64,000 nt of DNA from positions 1-64,000 of the forward strand of contig NZ_JARYTI010000011.1 of NCBI RefSeq assembly GCF_029911635.1, in the 5' to 3' direction. Shown here piece after piece: positions 35,990 to 43,931 of this stretch. The notes under the pieces are model-generated. The model was not told where the DNA came from and searched no databases. It saw nothing but the letters and a program-made list of their open reading frames with translations. The position numbers and the translations under genes are program-made. This DNA is from Sphingomonas sp. AR_OL41 (GTDB lineage: Bacteria; Pseudomonadota; Alphaproteobacteria; Sphingomonadales; Sphingomonadaceae). The first letter of the stretch is position 1. Every line of letters begins with the position of its first letter.

Positions 35990-37072
35990 TCAGGCGGCCT
36001 GAAGGAGCGGTGTTGCCACGACAGCGTGCGCAACGGTGATGGTAAATCCCGCTACGCCCGTCATCATCGTCACCTGAGCGTTCAACTGCTTGGCGAGGGC
36101 ATTGACGATCGTCGTGCCAAGACCGCCATCCGATTTGGGCGGGCCGTCAGGCGCCTTGCCGACCCCGTTGTCGCTAACGGTGAGGGTCCAATCGTCACGG
36201 TCGATCGCATATCGAACATCGATCGCCGCTTCGAGCTTCCGGTCGGGAAAAGCATATTTCAGCGCATTGATGACGAGTTCGGTGACGATCAGTCCCAGAC
36301 TGACAGCCGTGGCTGACGGCACCATGCCGGTATCGGAGGTCACCGTAAGTGCGACCGGCTGATTGTCACCGACCATTGACGCACCGAGGCCGGCACATAG
36401 CTTTTCGAGATAGTTGGAGACCTCGATCTGGTCGATGCCGTCGGTCATATCGAGATGCTGCTGGACGGCGGCGACCGACATCACGCGCTGATGCGCATCT
36501 CGCAGATGAAAACGCGTTTCGTCGGAGGACACGGCGCGCGCCTTGAGCAACAGGATGCTGGCGATGATCTGGAGGCTGTTGGCGACACGATGCTTCATTT
36601 CCTGCAGCAGCACCTGGTTCTGCCGCAGCAGTTCGTCGGATCGCTTGAGCAGCGCTTCCTTCTCGTGCTCGATCGCGCGGCGCTCGGTTACGTCGCGAAA
36701 CGCGAGCAGGATCGCCATCGTGTCGCTCTCATCGTACAGGACCTTGCGCGCGTTGAGCAGCATGATGCGGTGGCCGATCACGGGGAAATCATGATCGACC
36801 TCGAACCCGTCCATTGCGACGCGCTCGGGAAGGATCGTTTCAAGCAAAAGGCGTAGTGCGGGAATGTCCCATTGCCCGTGCCCCAGCGCATAGAGCAGAC
36901 AGCCCTGGGTCTCGTCAGGCTCGACTTTGAAGATTTCGTAGAAGGATCGGCTCGCCTCGAGCACGCGCAGATCGGCATCGAGCACCAGAAACGGTTCGGG
37001 GATCGTGTTGACGATCGCCTGCGCGAGCCGGTTTGCCTCTTCGAGGTTCCGCACCGGAAGAGTGGTTGGCAC
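35990..37072 (-). CDS. PAS-containing sensor histidine kinase (HisKA_2/HWE type)
   Basis: A 360-aa soluble kinase. A PAS domain covers about residues 15-130 (IPEPFLVLDADLRVLEASRSFYEIF ... FRDVTERRA). A linker helix follows, then the phospho-acceptor box LLQEMKHRVANSLQIIASIL with His161. The ATPase domain has ELVINALKYAFP and LTVSDNGVG. This subclass (EMKHRVxNxLQ) is typical of alphaproteobacterial stress and light-sensing kinases. The proximal response regulator lacks an output domain. Confidence 0.88.
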   Translation of the reverse strand: MPTTLPVRNLEEANRLAQAIVNTIPEPFLVLDADLRVLEASRSFYEIFKVEPDETQGCLLYALGHGQWDIPALRLLLETILPERVAMDGFEVDHDFPVIGHRIMLLNARKVLYDESDTMAILLAFRDVTERRAIEHEKEALLKRSDELLRQNQVLLQEMKHRVANSLQIIASILLLKARAVSSDETRFHLRDAHQRVMSVAAVQQHLDMTDGIDQIEVSNYLEKLCAGLGASMVGDNQPVALTVTSDTGMVPSATAVSLGLIVTELVINALKYAFPDRKLEAAIDVRYAIDRDDWTLTVSDNGVGKAPDGPPKSDGGLGTTIVNALAKQLNAQVTMMTGVAGFTITVAHAVVATPLLQAA

Positions 37073-37300
37073 TGCCGCTCAATCGTTCACGAAAGAATGG
37101 AGATCGTTCGACGTCATCGGGAGCCCCGCATTTGCAGGCGAGGGCGCGATCGTCCCACGGTCACGGGACGCCTGCATCTGCGGTCGGGTGATGCCAATGG
37201 TCTATCACGGCGGCAACCATATGGCGAATTGTTCGCTGACGCGTGGACCGGCTTCATGAGTCCGCGCGCTTGTCGGCGCGGATGCGACGGCGTCACGCCG

Positions 37301-37426
37301 TTTTCCTGTCTTTGCACGCCATGCTACGATCGCTGCGATTCCTTGTTGCCTGGCGACCTTTTACGCCTCCCTTAATCGCCCCCGACGCCAGCGCGCATCA
37401 CGCCGCAGGCCCTTGGGGAGACTCTC
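37301..37426 (+). promoter_or_regulatory. 126-nt leader element, copy C (upstream of hfaA)
   Basis: Third copy of the shared leader. It contains TTTTCCTG and TACGAT (possible -35/-10, 16 nt apart), CCTTGTTGCC, then CTCCCTTAATCGCCCCC about 45 nt before the TTGGGGAG ribosome-binding site. The C-rich run can pair with the G-rich ribosome-binding site in the RNA, which would allow translational control. Confidence 0.6.
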
Positions 37427-37999
37427 ATGACCGCCCGCCTTTCAGGTAATTCGAAGCCCGCCGGCCGCCATTGGCGCCGACTCATAGCATTCAGCGTGAT
37501 CGCAGGAATCGCTACCGCACCCGCCCCCCTTCTCGCCAATAATTATGGGGAGAGCCTCGCCTGGCAGTTCAAAACATCCGCCGATCGCGCAAACCAGGCA
37601 GCGGTGCTCGACATGATCGAAAAGCGGCGCGGCGGCTATTATGCGGCGCCGATCTACAACACCAATATCGCGCGCCAGTATAATTGCTCGATCGCGGCGA
37701 CTGCCACTGGCAACAGTGGCGCCCAGACCGCGCTCGCCAATTCGCCGACCGTCACCGGCGCGACCTCGACTGCGACCGGCAACGACAGCACGACCAGTAT
37801 CGGCGACGGGCACGGCGATGCCGCTGTCGATGGGGGCCAGACCAACAGCGGCGCCGTCTCTTCGGGCGTCACCGGCGCGACCGTCACCAATGTCCACGGC
37901 ACGGCCTCTCAGGCACTCAACTCCGATCAGACGAACAGCGGCAACCAGACCGCCACCGTTCAGGGCAGCAGCGCCTGCGCCTTCGCGGCGCTCAACTGA
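37427..37999 (+). CDS. hfaA: HfaA-like holdfast-anchor / curlin-like secreted protein
   Basis: A 190-aa exported protein (signal to about residue 37, APAPLLAN). The mature N-terminus NNYGESLAWQFKTSADRANQAAVLDMIEKRRGGYY is followed by low-complexity, Thr/Ser/Gly/Asn-rich sequence with repeating TNSG..ATV and ATGN segments, resembling amyloid-type adhesin subunits. A cysteine pair (Cys at YNCS and SSACAF) brackets the repeats. Assignment to HfaA rests on the position ahead of a CsgG-like gene and an HfaD-like gene. Confidence 0.6.
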   Translation: MTARLSGNSKPAGRHWRRLIAFSVIAGIATAPAPLLANNYGESLAWQFKTSADRANQAAVLDMIEKRRGGYYAAPIYNTNIARQYNCSIAATATGNSGAQTALANSPTVTGATSTATGNDSTTSIGDGHGDAAVDGGQTNSGAVSSGVTGATVTNVHGTASQALNSDQTNSGNQTATVQGSSACAFAALN

Positions 38000-39327
38000 T
38001 GCCCGCGCATTTTCGAACCCGGCGACTGGCGGGGCCGATCGCACAGGTCGCAAGCGTGGCGCTGGTCGCGTTGAGCCTGGGCGGGTGCGTCAGCATGCGA
38101 CAGGTGCGGCTCGGGGCGGGCGAGGAACCGACGCTGATCGGACCTGCGGTGCGCGACAATCGGACGCCGATGGATGCAGCGCTCGCCTGCCTCGCGCCGA
38201 CGATCGCGGCGACGCGGCCGCGACCCCTCGTGATCGGGGTCGGCGATGTTCGCGACTATACCGGCAAATATTCGGTCAATGAGGGCAATTCCATCACGCA
38301 GGGCGGCGCGCTGATGGTCTATTCGGCGCTGGGCAAACTCCGCGGCGCGGTCAGCCTCGCGGAGCGGTTCGATCCAATGATCGGTGAGCGCGAACTCGGC
38401 TATACCGACCGGCGGCAGCTTGGCGACGGCCAGGTCCACGATGTTGCCGGTGCCGCGGGCGCCGCGCATGTGCCCTGGCTGCCTTACTATGGCGGGAGCA
38501 TCGCCGCTTCAGATTATTACATCGTCGGCGGCATCACCGAGCTCAACTACGACATCCGCTCGGGCGGTATCGACGCCGGCGTCAGCCAGCTTGGGCCAAA
38601 GGCCCGGACCTACACCCAGTCGGTCGCGATCGACCTCCGCATCGTCGACACGCGCACGCTGCTCGTCGTGAAAACCATCAGCCTGACCAAGCAGTTCACC
38701 GGTTATGAAGTCGGGTTCAACCTCTTCCGGTTCTTCGGCTCCGACCTGTTCGACATCAATGCCGGCGTCAAAGGCCAGGAGCCGCTCCAGCTCGGCATCC
38801 GCACCGCGCTTGAGGAAGGCACGCTGCGCCTCATCGCCGGGGTCTCGAAGATCGATCCGGCGCCGTGCCTTGCCCGGCAGACCTGGGCGCCAATGCCGGC
38901 CGCCGCAGTCGCCGCACCACCTTCGGGCAGCCCCCCGCCTGCCGTGCAGAAGATAACCGGCGCGGCGTTCAACGGCGCACCGGCAGCGGACGCCCGGCTG
39001 AGCGAGGGCGATGTTCAATTGCCGTTCGAGTTCGCCTCGGCCGATCTGCAAGGACCCGTGCAGACGATGGTCGATCGCATCGCGGCTGCTGCTGGCCACG
39101 GCTCCGTCGGGGTGATGATCGTCGCCCGCGATACCGAGACGCTCGAACCGGCAAAGCGCGATGCGCTGACAGATCAGCGCATCGCCGCGCTGCTGGCCGC
39201 GCTCGCGGCACGAGGCGTCGCCGCCGGTGCCGTCACCATTTCGTGGCGACCCGACCGAACGGACACCGCCGTGCACCACGGCAGCCCGGGGCTCCAGAAT
39301 CTCGCGCAATTGCGCGTCGGCGGCTGA
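37999..39327 (+). CDS. hfaB: HfaB, CsgG-like outer-membrane lipoprotein
   Basis: A 442-aa lipoprotein: lipobox LSLGGC with Cys30. The CsgG domain contains VIGVGDVRDYTGKYSVNEGNSITQGGALMVYSALGKL, YYIVGGITELNYDIRSGG, and IDLRIVDTRTLLVVKTISLTKQFTGYEVG. In Caulobacter HfaB exports and anchors HfaA and HfaD. About 130 C-terminal residues (after a Pro/Ala linker) lie outside the CsgG core. Start and stop overlap with hfaA (ATGA-like). Confidence 0.88.
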   Translation: MPAHFRTRRLAGPIAQVASVALVALSLGGCVSMRQVRLGAGEEPTLIGPAVRDNRTPMDAALACLAPTIAATRPRPLVIGVGDVRDYTGKYSVNEGNSITQGGALMVYSALGKLRGAVSLAERFDPMIGERELGYTDRRQLGDGQVHDVAGAAGAAHVPWLPYYGGSIAASDYYIVGGITELNYDIRSGGIDAGVSQLGPKARTYTQSVAIDLRIVDTRTLLVVKTISLTKQFTGYEVGFNLFRFFGSDLFDINAGVKGQEPLQLGIRTALEEGTLRLIAGVSKIDPAPCLARQTWAPMPAAAVAAPPSGSPPPAVQKITGAAFNGAPAADARLSEGDVQLPFEFASADLQGPVQTMVDRIAAAAGHGSVGVMIVARDTETLEPAKRDALTDQRIAALLAALAARGVAAGAVTISWRPDRTDTAVHHGSPGLQNLAQLRVGG

Positions 39328-39409
39328 GCCCGCCGCCCGCTCCTCGAACGCAAGGAGGCGCCTGCCCGACACTTCGCCTGCTCCTTTCCTCCAATCACAG
39401 GATCCTTCC

Positions 39410-42400
39410 ATGACCCCCTTCTCTTCCCATCGCCGATCGACACGGCATCACCTTCTCGGCAGCGCGGGTGCCGCGCTCGTCACCATGCTCGCCGTCATGC
39501 CGGCGCAGGCGCAGGTCGCCGGCACCCAGGCCGCGAGTCCGCGCCTCGTCGTTACCGATCAGCTCAACCGCACCGCACCGGTCATTTCAAACGCTGGTGT
39601 CACTGTGGTTCAAACCGTCCTGTCAGCCCCCGTTCAAGAGTCGGCAGCGACGGTCTCCGGCAACACCATCAGCGCAGCGGCGCGCGGCAACCAGGCGTCG
39701 GACAGTCTCGCCCCTGACTTGTCGGCGGCCATTTCCGCGGTCGGCCCCACCAGTCTCTCCGCCGGCACTGCCGGCCTGGTCGCGAGCAGCGACAGCCTCA
39801 TCGCCAGCAGCCAGCGCAATCTCGGATCCGACGTCCAGGGGCTGATGATCGATGCGCCGCGCATCTCTCTCGACAGCAGCGATGTGACGAGCAGCCGGTT
39901 AGGCGTCTCGGACAATATCCTGGAGGCGATCGGGGTCGGCAATGACCTCGGCAACAGCCTGACGCTGTCTGGCCCCGGCAGCGCCAGCGGCGGCATCGTG
40001 GCGCTCCAGAAGGTCGATGCGGCGTCGCAGATCGCGGGACGATCCTATGGGGCGACCGCTTTGACCGCGAGGACGGTCGGCGCGAGCGACCTGTCGCTTA
40101 CCGGCAATCTCCTGCGCGCCATCGGCAACGGCAACGCGGTGGACAATGCGCTGACCGCCAGGGCGGTCAACATTGCTGCCTCCGGCGGCGACGTTGGTGC
40201 CGCCACCGTCCCGACATCGGGTTCCGGCGATCCGACCGTGACAGCGGCGTACGCCGTGCTCAGCAATCAGCAGAGCGATGCAGACATCAAGGCACGCACC
40301 GGCGACATCGATTCTTCCCCTTCGTTCGACGTGGCCGTCGCCGGTGCGGTCGACAAGTCTTCGATCGCGAACGACGCCAATGGCGCAGTCGCTGCCAGCT
40401 ATGGCAATCAGTCCGCGAACGCGCTCGTGCTCGAAGCAACCTCGATCGCAAGCGATACGAGCGACCCTGGCACGCTCGCCAATGTGACGGGTGTCCAGCG
40501 GATCGGTGTCTCCCCCGTCACTGCCATCTCGTCCGGCGGAAGCCGCACGCATGTTCTGGGTGACGTGACCGCCAGCGCCTTGTCGACCTCGCGCAACAGC
40601 ATCCGGACGCAGGCGATCGGCAACCTTGCCAGCGGCAATGCGCTGACCCTGACGGCCACACGCCTCGACGCGCCCGGGCGCGATGTCCTGACCGACGGCG
40701 CGGCCGGCCTTGCGGTGGTCTCCCCTGACGGCATCGCGAGCGCAACTGCGCCTGTCAGCGTCCTCAACGTCCAGGACTTCGGACACGGAATGGTGCGGGC
40801 CCTGCAGATCGACAGTCCCGTCCAGCTGTTGGCCGAAGGGAATATCAGCAATTCCACCGTCAATTCCGACGACAATATCGCGACCGGCACCGCTACCGGA
40901 AACAGTGCGACGAACTCCGCGACGCTCGACGCGACGTCGCTGCGGACCGCCGCAAATGTCGGTAGCCTACAAGCGGGCGACGGGAGCGTGACGGTGGCGA
41001 TGGGATCCCCGTCGAGCCGCGTCGGTGCACTCATTATGCCGCAGGGCCTGATGACGGACTCGAGCCTGTCGGTCAGCGGGAACACCAGCACCGGCACCGC
41101 GATCGGCAGCACGGCCGCGAACAGCCTCACCGTTACCGCCAACGACATCGTCAATGCCGGCGGCCATGACAAGGCAAAGGCGGGTTCGCTCGGTGCCGGC
41201 TACGGGGCCGCCGCGGACTTTGCTCTGGCCAACAACCAGAAGCTGGGCGAACCCAGCATCGAGGGCAGTTCGACCGCGCAGATTGCCGCTGCCGTCTATG
41301 GGCGGTTCGGGCTCGCGGATGCTGGGGCCACCACTGACCATTCCTCGCTCACCGTTGACGGCAATACCCAGCGCGCGAACGCGCTCGGCAACACTGCGGT
41401 CGACCGGCTGGCGGTGTCTGCGACGCGGATTGCGGCAGGCGATGATATCGCAGCCGGGTCCGCTTTGTCCTCGTCTCAATATGGCCAGGCCAATGTCAGT
41501 GCGGTGTCCGACCTCGATCTCGAGATGAGGGGTAACCTCGTTGCGTCGAGCGCGTCGCTCTCGAACAACACCAACCAAGCGCTGGCAGCCGTCAATGATG
41601 TCGACAATGGTTTGACCATCGACGCGGTCGCCATCGACAGTGCTACGGGTAGCGATGTGCTGGCCGGCGTCGGTTCGCTCGGCTCTGCTCGGATCGTCGG
41701 CGACCATGTTCTGGCCAGCACCCAGTTCGCGACCGGCACCGCGACCGCGGTGGCGAGGACTTCGCTTGCAAACGGCGCGAGCAGCAGCGGCCTCGACACA
41801 TCAAGCTTCACGATCGCGGACAATGTGACCGGTGCTGATGCTTCGGCCAACCGGGCAATCAACGCCGTGTCTGTCACCGCCGGCGCAACGGGGAATGCCG
41901 ATGCCGGCCTTGCCAACAGCCAGATGAGCGACACGGCCGTGACCAGCACCGCCGTTACCGATGCCGCTTATGGGGTCGGCGTTTCACCGGGCTATACGGT
42001 CCGGGATTCGTCGATCAAGATCGGCGGCAACAGCACCTCGGCGCTCGCTCGCGGCAATGTCGCCGACAACCGGCTCACTTTGTCGGGGACCGCCAATGGC
42101 TCGCTCCAGCTACCGACCGCGCAGCTCGGCCGGTTCGAGACTGTGGCAAGCGCTGCGGCGACGTTGCTCAACGGCCAGTCCAACTATGGCGCGGTCACCG
42201 CGTCGGCGGTGACGACGGGCTACGGCGTTCCCCTCAATCTTGCCTCCACGCCGTTCTCCTTGTCGAGCGTGGGTGTGGCGAACAACACCGTCTCGGCGAA
42301 CGCCTATGGCAATGCGGCCAGCAATCAGCTGACCGTCTCCTCCACAGGCCGGCTCCCCACTGCGGCGGTCGTCAACGTCCAGGCCAATTATGGTCCGGTC

Positions 42401-42538
42401 ACTGCCCAGGTCATCGGTGCGAACTACCGGGTTGTTTCAGGGCCTATGACGGCGGGTTCGATGTCGATCGCCGGCAACCTGCTGACGGCGAGCGCTGTCG
42501 GCAACCAGGCGACCAACGCGATCGCCACGCCGCGCTGA
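39410..42538 (+). CDS. hfaD: HfaD-like large repeat adhesin of the holdfast anchor
   Basis: A 1042-aa exported protein, with signal peptide ending about residue 37 (MPAQAQVAG). The rest is a beta-rich repeat array. At least a dozen units share [GDN]N-x(3-4)-A-x-A-x-GN-x-A-x-N-x-L-x-[LV], for example GNLLRAIGNGNAVDNALT and NNTVSANAYGNAASNQLTV, spaced 60-90 residues. This resembles curlin-type solenoid sequence. It is much longer than the about 420 residues I recall for Caulobacter HfaD. It should be exported by HfaB and fix polysaccharide holdfast to the cell. Confidence 0.7.
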   Translation: MTPFSSHRRSTRHHLLGSAGAALVTMLAVMPAQAQVAGTQAASPRLVVTDQLNRTAPVISNAGVTVVQTVLSAPVQESAATVSGNTISAAARGNQASDSLAPDLSAAISAVGPTSLSAGTAGLVASSDSLIASSQRNLGSDVQGLMIDAPRISLDSSDVTSSRLGVSDNILEAIGVGNDLGNSLTLSGPGSASGGIVALQKVDAASQIAGRSYGATALTARTVGASDLSLTGNLLRAIGNGNAVDNALTARAVNIAASGGDVGAATVPTSGSGDPTVTAAYAVLSNQQSDADIKARTGDIDSSPSFDVAVAGAVDKSSIANDANGAVAASYGNQSANALVLEATSIASDTSDPGTLANVTGVQRIGVSPVTAISSGGSRTHVLGDVTASALSTSRNSIRTQAIGNLASGNALTLTATRLDAPGRDVLTDGAAGLAVVSPDGIASATAPVSVLNVQDFGHGMVRALQIDSPVQLLAEGNISNSTVNSDDNIATGTATGNSATNSATLDATSLRTAANVGSLQAGDGSVTVAMGSPSSRVGALIMPQGLMTDSSLSVSGNTSTGTAIGSTAANSLTVTANDIVNAGGHDKAKAGSLGAGYGAAADFALANNQKLGEPSIEGSSTAQIAAAVYGRFGLADAGATTDHSSLTVDGNTQRANALGNTAVDRLAVSATRIAAGDDIAAGSALSSSQYGQANVSAVSDLDLEMRGNLVASSASLSNNTNQALAAVNDVDNGLTIDAVAIDSATGSDVLAGVGSLGSARIVGDHVLASTQFATGTATAVARTSLANGASSSGLDTSSFTIADNVTGADASANRAINAVSVTAGATGNADAGLANSQMSDTAVTSTAVTDAAYGVGVSPGYTVRDSSIKIGGNSTSALARGNVADNRLTLSGTANGSLQLPTAQLGRFETVASAAATLLNGQSNYGAVTASAVTTGYGVPLNLASTPFSLSSVGVANNTVSANAYGNAASNQLTVSSTGRLPTAAVVNVQANYGPVTAQVIGANYRVVSGPMTAGSMSIAGNLLTASAVGNQATNAIATPR

Positions 42539-42590
42539 CAAGGATCCGCGCCGGGCGGACCCTCGCCCCCAGGGCCAGCCCGGTAAGCGG

Positions 42591-42628
42591 GAAGGGCCGT
42601 CACGCTACCCTTGTCGTGACGGCCCTTC
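42591..42628. terminator. strong bidirectional hairpin between hfaD and the LysR gene
   Basis: A perfect 14-bp stem (42591-42604 with 42615-42628) and a 10-nt loop, 53 nt past hfaD. It lies between two convergent genes and likely ends both transcripts, though no long T tract follows on either side. Confidence 0.65.
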
Positions 42629-42673
42629 GACTTGCCGCAACCGCGGCGCGCACTGTAGCTGAGGGTTGCGGCG

Positions 42674-43582
42674 TCACGCGGGCGGGATGGGGCGGCCATA
42701 CCGGTACGCCAACAGTTCGAGGAATCGCTTGAGCGCGGGATTGTCGTTGCCGGTGCGCCAGTGCACACCTTGCTCCAGTGTGGTTGCACCGAACGCGTCA
42801 TGGACTTCGCGTATTATCGGCATGTCGACGCCGACGGTTATCGGGCCGACGCCGGCCGAAACCGTGACACGATCCGCCGCTGCAAACGATGCCAGATTTT
42901 CGCGGCTGACATGCTGGGCGGTGATCGCGGGACGATGGCCCGGGCCAGAAAGCCGGGCGGTGATCATCGCGGTGATGTCCGGTCCGGGATCAGCGGCTGT
43001 TACGACGAAGGAGGCGCCGCGCAGGTCGGTCCAGTAAAGAGTTTCGGCGTCTACAAGCGGATGCCCTTGCGGAAGCCCGATGAAGAGCGGGTCGCTCCAG
43101 AAACATACCGAGCGAAGCGCGGACCGTGATGACCGACCCGTCAGGATCGCCAGATCGAGTCTGTCGCGCTCCAGCGCATCGAGCAGCATGGCGCTTCCGC
43201 CCTCCCTGGCCTGGATCTCGACGGCTGGCCATGCGGCACGGTACGCCCGCAACACGGCGGACAGGTCGCCAGCGCCGAGCGAGCCATGGAATCCGAGCCT
43301 GAGGGTGCCAGCCTCGCCCTTCGCGAGGGCGCGGGATTCCTGGTCCAGCGCCTCGATGTCCTGGACGATTCGGCGCGCCTTGCTCAGGAAGCGTTCGCCG
43401 GGATCGGTCGGCACCACACCGCGGGTTGAGCGCCGAAACAGCGGCAGGCCAAGGCGGAGTTCAAGATGCTGGACGCGCTTGCTGAGCGTGGATTGCTTGA
43501 TGCCAAACTGATCGGCCGCTCGGCTAAAGCTGCCGGAGTCGGCGGCGGCCAACGCGTATCGCAGGAGATGAACTTCGATCAT
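42674..43582 (-). CDS. LysR-family transcriptional regulator
   Basis: A 302-aa LTTR. The N-terminal winged HTH reads LLRYALAAADSGSFSRAADQFGIKQSTLSKRVQHLELRLGLPLFRRSTRG. A linker helix and a periplasmic-binding-like effector domain (LRLGFHGSLGAGDLSAVLRAYRAAWPAVEIQ) follow. No divergent partner gene lies directly upstream; the next gene on the plus strand starts 350 nt away. The target is unknown. Confidence 0.9.
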   Translation of the reverse strand: MIEVHLLRYALAAADSGSFSRAADQFGIKQSTLSKRVQHLELRLGLPLFRRSTRGVVPTDPGERFLSKARRIVQDIEALDQESRALAKGEAGTLRLGFHGSLGAGDLSAVLRAYRAAWPAVEIQAREGGSAMLLDALERDRLDLAILTGRSSRSALRSVCFWSDPLFIGLPQGHPLVDAETLYWTDLRGASFVVTAADPGPDITAMITARLSGPGHRPAITAQHVSRENLASFAAADRVTVSAGVGPITVGVDMPIIREVHDAFGATTLEQGVHWRTGNDNPALKRFLELLAYRYGRPIPPA

Positions 43583-43931
43583 TCACGGCCCTTTTGCCAG
43601 GCGCCGGTCGGTCGTTGCGCGACCGGTCGTCACTGAGGGGCGAAGATTACGGGGTTCGGCGGCGTCAGCTATTCCAAGAAATTGACATGGTTGACATGTC
43701 CCTGTCCTAGCTTTGCGGTGACTCCTTGCGTCATAGCCGCGCCCACGTGTCGTCGTTTGGATCGCAGTGGGCCACGCCTAGAAGCGGCCATTTGCTCACC
43801 GCTGCGGTCTTGATGAGGCGTAGCGGGTTGTGCGCGCGCGCTGCTTGTTGGTTCGCTTGCGGCAGGGACGTGTCCGCCTCCAATCATCTGAATCGTTGAC
43901 GTGGAGCACCCATAACTGGAAAGCCTGAGGC
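43583..43931. other. intergenic stretch of 349 bases with a promoter-like site
   Basis: Upstream of the methyltransferase operon. TTGACA at 43682-43687 is followed after 17 nt by TCCTAG (43705-43710), a fair -35 with a weak -10, oriented toward the operon. A TTGAC direct echo lies inside the spacer. I see no gene here. Confidence 0.4.

Noticed and set aside
39410..42538. The repeated pattern in hfaD considered as a CRISPR or DNA repeat array
   Set aside because: Repeats are at protein level only; the DNA units differ, spacing is irregular and one long frame covers them.
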